Source: Enterobacteriaceae bacterium UBA7338
GTDB taxonomy: Bacteria > Pseudomonadota > Gammaproteobacteria > Enterobacterales > Enterobacteriaceae
Length of the DNA: 64,000 nt
Reading direction: 5' to 3'
Assembly (NCBI GenBank): GCA_002480085.1
Contig: DKPJ01000014.1
Coordinates: 1 to 64,000 of the forward strand
Both the position numbers and the translations under genes were made by a program. The notes under the pieces were generated by a model. The model worked only from the letters and a program-made list of their open reading frames with translations. It was not told the origin of the DNA and did not search any database. Below are positions 17,229 to 25,820 of this stretch, piece by piece (the first letter of the stretch is position 1; the number at the start of each line of letters is the position of its first letter).

Positions 17229-17957
17229 ATGAGTATTAAATTAAACGGCATTAACTGCTTCTACGGCGCACATCAGGCGCTGTTTGACATCACACTCGAC
17301 TGCCCCGAGGGCGAGACGCTGGTATTGCTTGGCCCAAGCGGCGCGGGCAAAAGCTCGCTGCTGCGGGTGCTCAACCTGCTGGAGATGCCACGCTCCGGTA
17401 CGTTAAGCATCGCCGGTAACAACTTCGATTTTGCCAAAACGCCCTCTGATAAAGCGATCCGCGAGCTGCGGCAGAACGTCGGCATGGTGTTTCAGCAGTA
17501 CAACCTCTGGCCCCACCTCACCGTGGTGCAGAACCTGATTGAAGCGCCCTGCCGCGTGCTGGGCCTGAGCAAAGAGCAGGCGCACGCCCGTGCCGATAAG
17601 CTCTTAGAGCGCCTGCGCCTGAAGCCTTACAGCGACCGCTATCCGCTGCATCTCTCCGGCGGCCAGCAGCAGCGCGTGGCCATTGCCAGGGCGCTGATGA
17701 TGGAGCCGCAGGTGCTGCTGTTTGATGAACCGACGGCGGCGCTGGATCCGGAGATCACCGCGCAGATCGTCAGCATCATCCGCGAGCTGGCCCAGACCAA
17801 AATTACCCAGGTTATCGTAACTCACGAAGTGGAAGTGGCGCGTAAAACCGCCAGCCGTGTGGTCTATATGGAAAATGGCTATATCGTCGAACAGGGCGAT
17901 GCCAGCACCTTTACCGCACCGCAGACCGATGCGTTTAAAAACTACTTATCTCACTGA
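17229..17957 (+). CDS. artP: Arginine ABC transporter ATP-binding protein ArtP
   Basis: ArtP powers the ArtQM permease that takes up L-arginine. Walker A is GPSGAGKS at residues 35-42, the signature is LSGGQQQR and Walker B is LLFDEPTAALDP. The ATG at 17229 gives 242 residues, the E. coli length; 20 extra upstream codons are not part of the family. It is the first gene of artPIQM, whose genes follow at short spacing. Confidence 0.96.
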   Translation: MSIKLNGINCFYGAHQALFDITLDCPEGETLVLLGPSGAGKSSLLRVLNLLEMPRSGTLSIAGNNFDFAKTPSDKAIRELRQNVGMVFQQYNLWPHLTVVQNLIEAPCRVLGLSKEQAHARADKLLERLRLKPYSDRYPLHLSGGQQQRVAIARALMMEPQVLLFDEPTAALDPEITAQIVSIIRELAQTKITQVIVTHEVEVARKTASRVVYMENGYIVEQGDASTFTAPQTDAFKNYLSH

Positions 17958-17977
17958 TATTTTTTTGGGAAGTGACA

Positions 17978-18709
17978 ATGAAAAAAGTATTGATTGCCGC
18001 GCTGCTGGCCAGCGTTAGCCTCTCTGCTACAGCAGCCCAAACCATTCGTTTCGCCACCGAAGCGAGCTACCCTCCGTTCGAATCCACCGACGCCAATAAC
18101 AAAATTGTTGGCTTCGACGTCGATCTGGCGAACGCGCTGTGTAAAGAGATTGATGCGACCTGTACGTTCACTAACCAGGCCTTCGACAGCCTGATCCCAA
18201 GCCTGAAGTTCCGCCGCTTCGATGCGGTGATGGCGGGGATGGATATCACGCCGGAGCGTCAGAAGCAGGTTCTGTTCACTAACCCGTACTACGACAACTC
18301 GGCGCTGTTTATCGGCCAGCAGGGTAAATATGCCAGCATCGATGCGCTGAAAGGCAAACGCGTCGGCGTGCAGAACGGCACTACCCACCAGAAATTCATT
18401 ACCGACAAACATCCGGAAATTACTACCGTACCGTACGACAGCTACCAGAACGCGCGTCTGGATCTGCAGAATGGCCGTATTGACGCCGTGTTCGGCGACA
18501 CCGCAGTCGTCACCGAGTGGCTGAAGGCCAACAACAAGCTGGCTGCGGTGGGCGACAAGGTGACGGATAAAGAGTATTTCGGCACGGGTCTGGGCATTGC
18601 GGTACGTCAGGGCAATACCGAGCTGCAGCAGAAATTTAATACCGCGCTGGAAAAAGTGAAGCAGGATGGTACTTACGAGACCATCTACAAAAAATGGTTC
18701 CAGAAGTAA
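17978..18709 (+). CDS. artI: ABC transporter arginine-binding-type protein ArtI
   Basis: ArtI is a periplasmic type-3 solute-binding protein of the arginine transporter family; in E. coli its own ligand is uncertain. The signal peptide MKKVLIAALLASVSLSATAA is cleaved after ATAA. The mature domain has the family hallmarks ASYPPFES, IVGFDVDLANAL and GVQNGTTHQKF. It is 243 residues, as in E. coli, and strongly similar to ArtJ at 20251, pointing to an old duplication. Confidence 0.93.
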   Translation: MKKVLIAALLASVSLSATAAQTIRFATEASYPPFESTDANNKIVGFDVDLANALCKEIDATCTFTNQAFDSLIPSLKFRRFDAVMAGMDITPERQKQVLFTNPYYDNSALFIGQQGKYASIDALKGKRVGVQNGTTHQKFITDKHPEITTVPYDSYQNARLDLQNGRIDAVFGDTAVVTEWLKANNKLAAVGDKVTDKEYFGTGLGIAVRQGNTELQQKFNTALEKVKQDGTYETIYKKWFQK

Positions 18710-18715
18710 TCCTTG

Positions 18716-19432
18716 ATGAATGAACTTTTTCCTTTAGCAAGCGCCGCCGGGATGACCGTCGGCCTTGCCGTTTGCGCCCTGGCCATTGGCCTGGTGCTCG
18801 CTATGCTCTTTGCCGTCTGGGAGTCCGCTAAGTGGCGTCCCATTGCATGGCTCGGCTCAGGGCTGGTGACCATCCTGCGTGGCCTGCCGGAAATTCTGGT
18901 GGTGCTCTTTATCTATTTTGGCTCGTCACAGCTGCTGCTGATGCTTTCTGATGGCTTTACCCTCAACCTGGGGTTTGCGCAGATCCCGGTGCAGATGCAG
19001 ATTGAAAACTTCGACGTCAGCCCGTTCCTGTGCGGCGTGATCGCCCTCTCCCTGCTCTATGCAGCCTATGCTTCTCAGACCCTGCGCGGGGCGCTGAAGG
19101 CTGTGCCGCAGGGCCAGTGGGAGTCCGGCCAGGCGCTGGGACTCTCTAAAAGCGCCATCTTCTTCCGGCTGGTGATGCCGCAGATGTGGCGTCACGCTCT
19201 GCCAGGTCTGGGCAACCAGTGGCTGGTGCTGCTGAAAGATACCGCGCTGGTATCGCTGATCAGCGTTAACGATCTCATGCTGCAAACCCGCAGCATCGCA
19301 ACCCGTACCCAGGAGCCGTTTACCTGGTTTCTGGTGGCGGCGGCAATCTACCTGGTGATTACGCTTCTCAGTCAGTACATTCTCAAACGCATTGACCAAC
19401 GCGCGACACGTTTCGAACGGAGGCCTGGCTAA
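18716..19432 (+). CDS. artQ: Arginine ABC transporter permease ArtQ
   Basis: ArtQ is one of the two inner-membrane subunits of the arginine importer. The 238-residue protein has five hydrophobic segments and the permease EAA-type motif QALGLSKSAIFFRLVMPQ. The ATG at 18716 is used; the codon before it is TTG. It begins six bases after artI, and its stop overlaps the artM start by one base. Confidence 0.95.
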   Translation: MNELFPLASAAGMTVGLAVCALAIGLVLAMLFAVWESAKWRPIAWLGSGLVTILRGLPEILVVLFIYFGSSQLLLMLSDGFTLNLGFAQIPVQMQIENFDVSPFLCGVIALSLLYAAYASQTLRGALKAVPQGQWESGQALGLSKSAIFFRLVMPQMWRHALPGLGNQWLVLLKDTALVSLISVNDLMLQTRSIATRTQEPFTWFLVAAAIYLVITLLSQYILKRIDQRATRFERRPG

Positions 19433-20100
19433 TGCTTGAGTATTTACCGGAACTGATGAAGGGACTGCACACCAGCCTGACGCTCACCGTGGCGTCGATT
19501 GTGGTGGCGCTGATCCTCTCCCTGATTTTCACCATCGTTCTGACGCTGAAAACGCCGGGTCTGGTGTGGATCGTGCGGGGCTACATCACGCTCTTTACCG
19601 GTACGCCGCTGCTGGTGCAGATCTTCCTGATCTACTACGGGCCGGGACAGTTTCCGTCGATCCAGGCCTATCCGTGGCTGTGGCACCTGCTCTCTGAGCC
19701 GTGGCTCTGTGCGCTGATTGCCCTGTCGTTGAACAGCGCGGCCTATACCACCCAGCTCTTCTACGGCGCGATTCGGGCGATCCCGGAGGGGCAGTGGCAA
19801 TCCTGCGGCGCGCTGGGGATGAGCAAGAGGGATACGCTGGCGATCCTGCTGCCGTACGCCTTTAAACGCGCCCTCTCCTCCTACTCCAACGAAGTGGTGC
19901 TGGTATTCAAAAGTACCTCACTGGCCTACACCATCACGCTGATGGAGGTGATGGGGCATGGACAGCTGCTGTACGGACGCACCTACGACGTGATGGTCTT
20001 CGGCGCGGCGGGGATTATCTATCTGATAGTCAACGGCTTGCTGACGCTGCTGATGCGGCTTATTGAGCGGCGGGCGCTGGCGTTTGAGCGACGCAGCTAA
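19432..20100 (+). CDS. artM: Arginine ABC transporter permease ArtM
   Basis: ArtM pairs with ArtQ in the inner membrane. The 222-residue protein has hydrophobic segments at about 15-40, 50-72, 85-110 and 185-210 and an EAA-type loop GALGMSKRDTLAILLPYAF. The start ATG overlaps the artQ stop (TAATG), showing coupling. It is the last gene of the operon; a strong terminator follows. Confidence 0.95.
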   Translation: MLEYLPELMKGLHTSLTLTVASIVVALILSLIFTIVLTLKTPGLVWIVRGYITLFTGTPLLVQIFLIYYGPGQFPSIQAYPWLWHLLSEPWLCALIALSLNSAAYTTQLFYGAIRAIPEGQWQSCGALGMSKRDTLAILLPYAFKRALSSYSNEVVLVFKSTSLAYTITLMEVMGHGQLLYGRTYDVMVFGAAGIIYLIVNGLLTLLMRLIERRALAFERRS

Positions 20101-20109
20101 CAATAACAG

Positions 20110-20132
20110 AGGCGGGGCAACCCGCCTTTTTT
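20110..20132 (+). terminator. Terminator of artPIQM
   Basis: AGGCGGG-GCAA-CCCGCCT is a perfect 7-base stem followed by TTTTT, ten bases after the artM stop. Confidence 0.92.
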
Positions 20133-20141
20133 ACGTCTGCG

Positions 20142-20180
20142 CAAATATAATTAATCAATAATATTGCATATCCATTCATT
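20142..20180. promoter_or_regulatory. Tandem ARG boxes upstream of artJ
   Basis: TGCAT-ATCC-ATTCA (20165-20178) matches the ArgR box TGAAT-N4-ATTCA at 9 of 10 positions. A second box at 20142-20159 (right half ATCAA-like) lies 3 bases away, the usual spacing for an ArgR hexamer. artJ is strongly ArgR-repressed in E. coli. Confidence 0.55.
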
Positions 20181-20250
20181 AGATGGCATTGTAACTCCAT
20201 GCCGCAGACACGGTAAAAAAACGATAAGATTGACAGACAGGAGTTCCATA

Positions 20251-20982
20251 ATGAAAAAGTTAATTCTGGCCGCCATCCTCGCCACCTTCGCCGCCGGTGC
20301 CAGCGCAGCAGATAAGATCAGCTTCGGCTCCTCTGCCACCTATCCCCCGTTTGAGTCGCTGGATGCCAGCAACCAGATTGTTGGCTTTGATATTGACCTG
20401 GCAAAAGCGCTCTGCAAACAGATGCAGGCCGACTGTACCTTTACCAACCATGCTTTTGACTCGCTGATCCCGGCGCTGAAGTTCAAGAAGTATGATGCAG
20501 TGATCTCCGGTATGGACATCACCCCGGAGCGTAGCAAGCAGGTCTCCTTCACCGACCCGTACTACGCCAACTCGGCAGTGGTGATCGCCAAAAAAGACGC
20601 GTTTAAATCGTTTGAGGATCTGAAAGGCAAGCGCATCGGCATGGAGAACGGGACGACCCATCAGAAGTACCTCCAGGACAAGCACCCGGAAGTGAAGACC
20701 GTAGCCTATGACAGCTACCAGAACGCGATCCTCGACCTGAAAAATGGCCGTATCGACGGCGTATTCGGGGATACTGCGGTAGTGAACGAGTGGCTGAAAA
20801 ATAATCCGCAGCTGGGTACCGCCACGCCGAAGGTGACCGACGCGCAGTACTTCGGTACTGGCCTGGGTATCGCGGTGCGTCCGGATAACAAAGCCCTGCT
20901 GGAAAAACTGAACGCTGCCCTGGCGGCCATCAAAGCCGACGGCACCTACCAGAAAATCAGCGACCAGTGGTTCCCACAGTAA
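20251..20982 (+). CDS. artJ: L-arginine-binding periplasmic protein ArtJ
   Basis: ArtJ binds L-arginine in the periplasm and delivers it to ArtQMP. It has a signal peptide MKKLILAAILATFAAGASA and the SBP type-3 motifs ATYPPFESLD and IVGFDIDLAKAL. Length is 243, as in E. coli. The start at 20251 follows CAGGAG. It is a separate transcription unit after the artM terminator with its own ArgR-type operator. Confidence 0.96.
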   Translation: MKKLILAAILATFAAGASAADKISFGSSATYPPFESLDASNQIVGFDIDLAKALCKQMQADCTFTNHAFDSLIPALKFKKYDAVISGMDITPERSKQVSFTDPYYANSAVVIAKKDAFKSFEDLKGKRIGMENGTTHQKYLQDKHPEVKTVAYDSYQNAILDLKNGRIDGVFGDTAVVNEWLKNNPQLGTATPKVTDAQYFGTGLGIAVRPDNKALLEKLNAALAAIKADGTYQKISDQWFPQ

Positions 20983-20997
20983 TTACTATTCGCTAAA

Positions 20998-21074
20998 CGC
21001 CCGGTGGCGCTCTCGCTTACCGGGCCTACTCGACTCTGCACCTGTAGGCCTGATAAGCGCAGCGCCATCAGGCG
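20998..21074. repeat. BIME between artJ and rlmC, overlapping the rlmC stop
   Basis: Two opposed REP arms are present: GCCCGGTGGCGCTCTCGCTT with GGGCCTAC, then GTAGGCCTGATAAGCGCAGC ending CATCAGGCG. The second arm covers the last codons and stop of rlmC (21068-21070). Confidence 0.85.
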
Positions 21075-22198
21075 TTTCTCACCAGTAAAGCAATCACCTC
21101 ATAATGCGCCGTGTGCGGGAACATATCGAACAATTGTACGCGTTCGATGCGGTACCCTGGCAGCGCACGGATATCTTTCGCCATCGTCTCGGCGTTACAG
21201 CTGGAGTAGATAATCCATTGCGGGGCCATCGCGCTCAGGTAGTCGCACAGCGGCTTGCCGATGCCGCGCCGCGGCGGGTTGACCAGCACCAGATCCGGCA
21301 CCGCCCCCTGCCCCGTGGCGAAGGCGGTCGAGTCCAGCGCCTGGAAATGCACATTATGCAGGCCCAGCTCTTCAGCAGACTGCTTCGCACAGGCGATGGC
21401 CTCCGGGGCGATCTCAATCCCGGTCAGCGTCATCTCCGGCGTCGCGCAGTGCAGGCCAAAGCCGCCCACGCCGCAGAAGAGATCCCACATATGCTTCACC
21501 GGCAGCGCCCGCACCCAGTCGCGGGCGGTGGCATAGAGGCTTGCCGCCACGCTGGGGTTGGTCTGGAAGAAGCTCTGGGGGCGGATCCACAGCGGCACGC
21601 CGTTAAAGCGCTCCGCCAGCGCCCGCTGGTCGGTAAGCCAGATCTCCTGCTCCCCCTCCATAATCGCCATATGCACCGGCTGGATGTTTACCGAGATCAC
21701 CTTTAGCTGCGGCAGCTCGGCCTGTAACGCAGGCAGGGCAGCGCGAAGCTGGTCGAGCTTGGTCTCTGAGCGCAGCACAAAGCGCAGCATCAGGCCGCCG
21801 TCGAGCTGGCTCTCGCTGAGCAGCAGGTACTTCAGCTCCCCGCGCTTGCGCGCCACGTTATAGGGCGTCAGGCCTGCCCGGGCAATAAAGGGCTTCAGGG
21901 CGGCAAACACCGGGTAGAACGACGCCGGATAGAGCGGACAATCGGTAAGATCCTCCGGCGAGCCGTCCCGGTGCAGCATCCCCAGCAGCGGCTTCTCGAC
22001 GCTGCCGCTGACCACCATCTTGGCCTTGTTGCGGAACCCCTGCTCCGGGCCACGCACCGGCGCGCACCACTCCGCCACCGGCAGACCGTCCAGCAGCGAA
22101 CGCAGGCTCGCTATCTTCGCATCAAGCTGCTGTGGGACCGGCCGGTCAATCCATTGACAGGAGCGACAGCGACCGGCGTCATATAGGGCGCACTGCAT
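21068..22198 (-). CDS. rlmC: 23S rRNA (uracil-747-C5)-methyltransferase RlmC
   Basis: RlmC (formerly RumB) methylates U747 of 23S rRNA with SAM. The N-terminal cysteines in MQCALYDAGRCRSCQW, with a later cysteine in DCPLYP, fit the family 4Fe-4S cluster. The SAM motif is DLFCGVGGFG, and the catalytic cysteine is in IYSSCNAET. It has 376 residues against 375 in E. coli. The stop codon lies inside a REP element, so the extreme C-terminus may be lineage-specific. Confidence 0.95.
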   Translation of the reverse strand: MQCALYDAGRCRSCQWIDRPVPQQLDAKIASLRSLLDGLPVAEWCAPVRGPEQGFRNKAKMVVSGSVEKPLLGMLHRDGSPEDLTDCPLYPASFYPVFAALKPFIARAGLTPYNVARKRGELKYLLLSESQLDGGLMLRFVLRSETKLDQLRAALPALQAELPQLKVISVNIQPVHMAIMEGEQEIWLTDQRALAERFNGVPLWIRPQSFFQTNPSVAASLYATARDWVRALPVKHMWDLFCGVGGFGLHCATPEMTLTGIEIAPEAIACAKQSAEELGLHNVHFQALDSTAFATGQGAVPDLVLVNPPRRGIGKPLCDYLSAMAPQWIIYSSCNAETMAKDIRALPGYRIERVQLFDMFPHTAHYEVIALLVRNA

Positions 22199-22240
22199 GA
22201 TAGAAACCTTCTTTTTTGCGGGGCGGGGATTGTACCACCG

Positions 22241-22714
22241 TTACTGGAAGCGGAAAAAGCGTCTGCTAGGGGATGGAATAAACAGCAGGCCAAGCACCAG
22301 CATATCCGGCAGCTTCTGCATCACCAGCGAGCGGAAAATCTCCCGCTTCGAGCCGCCGGCGATGCTGAACAGCTCCGGATAGCCATAGCCCAGCGAGGCT
22401 GCCCACAGATAGCCTGCGGCCACCACCTGGGTCAGGAGATAGAGCCAGCGCGCCCAGTTGCGGCCTTTCACTACCGAGAAGGCGCAGAGAAACTCAAGGA
22501 ACAGCAGCAGCAGGCTGCCGAGAAAAATCAGCGTCAGGTTCCAGGTCTGGGCGCTGCGGTGGATAAAGTCCAGCGTCCCGCGCAGCCCCAGCAAATTAAA
22601 CAGCAGCAGCAGGTCGAGGCAGCGGATCGCAATGATAGCGACTGCCGCGACCTGAACCAGCGTCGGCACGTTAAGCCGGGCATGACCCTGCTGCGTTGTT
22701 TTGAAAAATCCCAC
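22241..22714 (-). CDS. ybjO: Inner membrane protein YbjO
   Basis: YbjO is an uncharacterised membrane protein with several hydrophobic segments (about 16-38, 58-80, 88-106 and 130-148 of the product). A GTG start at 22714 is chosen because GGAAGG lies at proper distance and similarity to E. coli YbjO begins at GFFKTT. An ORF extending to 22780 has no supported start. The gene sits after potI on the same strand, spaced by about 80 bases, so it may be expressed with potFGHI. Confidence 0.82.
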   Translation of the reverse strand: MGFFKTTQQGHARLNVPTLVQVAAVAIIAIRCLDLLLLFNLLGLRGTLDFIHRSAQTWNLTLIFLGSLLLLFLEFLCAFSVVKGRNWARWLYLLTQVVAAGYLWAASLGYGYPELFSIAGGSKREIFRSLVMQKLPDMLVLGLLFIPSPSRRFFRFQ

Positions 22715-22792
22715 TGCGTAGCCTTCCCTGCGAAACGATGCCGCGACCGGCGCGGCATCTGTGACCCATGACCTCAGCAAATTTTAGTGGGA

Positions 22793-23638
22793 TCACCCCT
22801 GTCTTGCACGCTGGATATCGCGCGTTCGCTGCTTTTCTGCGCGGGCCATCAAAATCCAGGCGATAAAACCAACAATACCCACTACGCCAAGGATAATCGA
22901 CGCCAGGGCATTGATCTCCGGGTTCACCCCCATACGCACGCTGGAGAAGACCAGCATCGGCAGCGTCGTGGCCCCTGGCCCGGAGACGAAGCTGGCGATA
23001 ACCAGATCGTCCAGCGACAGGGTGAAGGCCAGCAGCCAGCCGGAGATCACCGCCGGCATGATCATCGGCAGGGTGATGATAAAGAAGACCTTCAGCGGGG
23101 TGGCACCGAGATCCATCGCCGCCTCCTCAATAGAGCGATCCAGCTCGCGCAGGCGGGAGGAGATCACCACCGCCACGTAGGCGGTACAGAAGGTGACGTG
23201 TGCCAGCCAGATGGTGAGCATCCCGCGATCCGCCGGCCAGCCGATGGCATGAGCCAGAGCGACAAACAGCAGCAGCAGCGACAGGCCGGTGATCACGTCC
23301 GGCATGACCAGCGGGGCGGTGATCATAAAGGCAAAGCCGTTCGCGCCGCGAAAGCGTCCGAAGCGCACCATCACCACGGCGGCGATGGTTCCAAGGATCA
23401 CCGCCATCGTCGCCGCGCAGGCGGCAATGGTCAGGCTCAGCCCTACCGCGCTCATCATCGCATCGTCGTGGAACAGCGTGCTATACCAGCGCGTAGACCA
23501 CCCGGCCCACACCGTCACCAGCTTCGAGCTGTTGAAGGAGTAGATCACCAGCATCAGCATCGGCGCATAGAGGAAGGTAAAGCCGAGGATCAGGATCAGG
23601 ATCCGCCACGGGGAGCGCACTACCGGTAAGTTGTTCAT
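22793..23638 (-). CDS. potI: Putrescine ABC transporter permease PotI
   Basis: PotI is one of the two permease subunits of the putrescine importer PotFGHI. The 281-residue product has six hydrophobic segments and the EAA motif AAMDLGATPLKVFFIITLP. Length equals E. coli PotI. Its start overlaps the potH stop by four bases (ATGA type). Last transporter gene of the operon. Confidence 0.96.
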   Translation of the reverse strand: MNNLPVVRSPWRILILILGFTFLYAPMLMLVIYSFNSSKLVTVWAGWSTRWYSTLFHDDAMMSAVGLSLTIAACAATMAVILGTIAAVVMVRFGRFRGANGFAFMITAPLVMPDVITGLSLLLLFVALAHAIGWPADRGMLTIWLAHVTFCTAYVAVVISSRLRELDRSIEEAAMDLGATPLKVFFIITLPMIMPAVISGWLLAFTLSLDDLVIASFVSGPGATTLPMLVFSSVRMGVNPEINALASIILGVVGIVGFIAWILMARAEKQRTRDIQRARQG

Positions 23639-24588
23639 GCGTGGTCTCCCGTGCCTTTGCTCTGATGTTTATGGAACCACATGATCGGCACAATCAGCAG
23701 CAGCAGCATAATAATGGCCACCGCCGAGGCTACCGGCCAGTCGCGGTTGTTAAAGAACTCCTGCCACAGCACGCGGCCAATCATGATGCTATCCGGGCCG
23801 CCGAGCAGCTCCGGGATCACGAACTCGCCCACCGCTGGGATAAACACCAGCATCGAACCCGCGATAATCCCGCCCTTGGTCAGGGGCACAATCACGCTGA
23901 AGAAGGTCTTCAGCGGTCGCGCGCCGAGATCCAGCGAGGCCTCAACCAGCGAGTAGTCGATGCGCGTCAGTGCAGTGTAGATCGGCAGCACCATAAACGG
24001 CAGATAGGCGTAGACGATGCCGATATAGACCGCGAGGTTAGTGTGCAGAATGGTCAGCGGCTGGTCAATCACCCCCAGCCAGAGCAGGAAGTTATTCAGC
24101 ACGCCGTTATTTTTCAAAATCCCCATCCAGGCGTAGACGCGGATCAGGAACGAGGTCCACGACGGCAGGATCACCAGCAGCAGCAGGATGTTGCGCGTTG
24201 ACGGCTTGCTGTGCGCCACCGCCCAGGCCAGCGGGTAGCCCAGCAGCAGGCAGAATAGCGTTGAGATAGCCGCCACCTGCAGCGACTGAAGGTAGGCCTC
24301 AAAGTAGAGCGGATCGTCCGTGAGCTGGAGGAAGTTCCCCAGGTTAAGGGTGATCGAGAGCTGGCCGTCGGCCCACTCCATGAGATCGGTATAGGGCGGG
24401 ATCGCCCGCGCCATCTCGGCCAGGCTGATTTTAAAGACGATCAGAAACGGCAGTAAAAACAGCAGCGACAGCCAGATGTAGGGCAGCGCGATCACCAGCT
24501 TGCGCCCGTGCTTCATCTGCATCCGCGCCAGCCAGAGGGTAAAGCGGGACGTTTTTTCCACGCGGGCCGGGGGTTCTAATGTGCTCAT
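23635..24588 (-). CDS. potH: Putrescine ABC transporter permease PotH
   Basis: PotH is the partner permease of PotI. The 317-residue protein has an N-terminal cytoplasmic tail, six membrane segments and the EAA loop ASLDLGARPLKTFFSVIVP. The ATG at 24588 is preferred to the in-frame GTG one codon upstream because it gives the E. coli length and start MSTLEP. It begins nine bases after potG. Confidence 0.96.
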   Translation of the reverse strand: MSTLEPPARVEKTSRFTLWLARMQMKHGRKLVIALPYIWLSLLFLLPFLIVFKISLAEMARAIPPYTDLMEWADGQLSITLNLGNFLQLTDDPLYFEAYLQSLQVAAISTLFCLLLGYPLAWAVAHSKPSTRNILLLLVILPSWTSFLIRVYAWMGILKNNGVLNNFLLWLGVIDQPLTILHTNLAVYIGIVYAYLPFMVLPIYTALTRIDYSLVEASLDLGARPLKTFFSVIVPLTKGGIIAGSMLVFIPAVGEFVIPELLGGPDSIMIGRVLWQEFFNNRDWPVASAVAIIMLLLLIVPIMWFHKHQSKGTGDHA

Positions 24589-24597
24589 CACCGCTCC

Positions 24598-25731
24598 TTA
24601 AACCGTTAACACAACGCAGCTGTCGGCGTCCCAGCAGAGGCGCACCTCATCGCCCCACGTCGGCAGACCCTTGCGGTAGCGATGTTCGTTCTGTAACTGG
24701 GCGCTGATCATCTGTCCGCTCTTCAGGCGAACGTGGTAAATCGAGAGATCGCCGAGGTAGGCAATGTGCACCACTTCCCCCACGGCAAAGTTATAGCCGT
24801 CGGCAGGTGGCTCGTCGCAGAGCATGATCTTCTCCGGGCGCAGGGCCACGTAGACCGGCACGTTGTCCACCACCGACGCATCCGGATCGACCTTCAACGG
24901 GTGCATCAGCCCCGGCGAGTCAATCACCAGGCCATCCTCCCGGCGCTCCTTCAGCAACCCTTCGAAGACGTTCACCGAGCCGATAAACTCCGCGCTGTAG
25001 CGGGTGGTCGGGTGCTCGTAGATCTCCTCCGGCTCGCCAATCTGCACAAACTTACCGCGGTTCATGATCGCGATACGCCCGGCCATGGTCATCGCCTCCT
25101 CCTGATCGTGGGTCACCATCACGCAGGTCACCCCTACTCGCTCAAGAATATCGACCACCTCCAGCTGCATCCGGTCGCGCAGCTTCTTATCCAGCGCGCC
25201 CATCGGCTCGTCGAGCAGCAGCAGCTTCGGCCTTTTCGCCAGGCTGCGGGCCAGGGCCACGCGCTGGCGTTGACCGCCAGAGAGCTGATGCGGCTTACGC
25301 TTGGCAAACTCGCTCATGTGCACGAGGCCCAGCATCTCCGCTACCCGGCTGGCAATCTCCGCCTTCGGCAGCTTGTCCTGCTTCAGGCCGAAGGCGATGT
25401 TCTGCTCCACGGTCATGTGCGGGAAGAGCGCATAGGACTGGAACATCATATTGATGGGGCGCAGGTAGGGCGGAACGTGGGCCAGATCGACGCCGTCCAG
25501 CATAATCTGCCCGGTGGTGGGCTGCTCGAAGCCCGCCAGCATACGCAGCAGGGTCGATTTCCCGCAGCCGGACGCGCCCAGCAGGGCAAAAATCTCACCC
25601 TTGTAGATGGTCAGGTTGACGTCATCCACGGCGTGTTGACCATCAAAGGATTTGGTCAGGTTACGAATTTCCAGCAGCGGCGTCAGCGCCTTACGAGGTT
25701 TCGCCTGTGGGCGGGGGGTTGCGTCATTCAC
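24598..25731 (-). CDS. potG: Putrescine ABC transporter ATP-binding protein PotG
   Basis: PotG is the ATPase of the putrescine importer. Walker A is GASGCGKS at residues 52-59, the signature LSGGQRQR and Walker B LLLLDEPMGALD; a C-terminal TOBE-type regulatory domain follows. A GTG start at 25731 with GGAG upstream gives 377 residues, as in E. coli. The reading frame extends upstream to 25809, but that extension crosses the intergenic hairpin and is not family sequence. Confidence 0.95.
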   Translation of the reverse strand: MNDATPRPQAKPRKALTPLLEIRNLTKSFDGQHAVDDVNLTIYKGEIFALLGASGCGKSTLLRMLAGFEQPTTGQIMLDGVDLAHVPPYLRPINMMFQSYALFPHMTVEQNIAFGLKQDKLPKAEIASRVAEMLGLVHMSEFAKRKPHQLSGGQRQRVALARSLAKRPKLLLLDEPMGALDKKLRDRMQLEVVDILERVGVTCVMVTHDQEEAMTMAGRIAIMNRGKFVQIGEPEEIYEHPTTRYSAEFIGSVNVFEGLLKERREDGLVIDSPGLMHPLKVDPDASVVDNVPVYVALRPEKIMLCDEPPADGYNFAVGEVVHIAYLGDLSIYHVRLKSGQMISAQLQNEHRYRKGLPTWGDEVRLCWDADSCVVLTV

Positions 25732-25790
25732 GGGATGCTCTCCGGCATACAGATAAACAGGTGCAAATGCACTAAAACGGTGCCTGATCT

Positions 25791-25812
25791 CCGGTGGCGC
25801 GAACGCCACCGG
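25791..25812 (-). promoter_or_regulatory. Stem-loop between potF and potG
   Basis: CCGGTGGCG-TTCG-CGCCACCGG is a perfect nine-base stem with a stable TTCG tetraloop on the transcribed strand, eight bases after the potF stop and without a T run. Such hairpins usually protect the upstream mRNA end, giving more binding protein than permease; that role is inferred. Confidence 0.75.
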
Positions 25813-25820
25813 ATACGGTC

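Noticed and set aside
22787..23629. 280-codon open frame antisense to potI
   Set aside because: Composition (long His/Gln/Arg runs) is typical of a reverse frame of a membrane protein gene.
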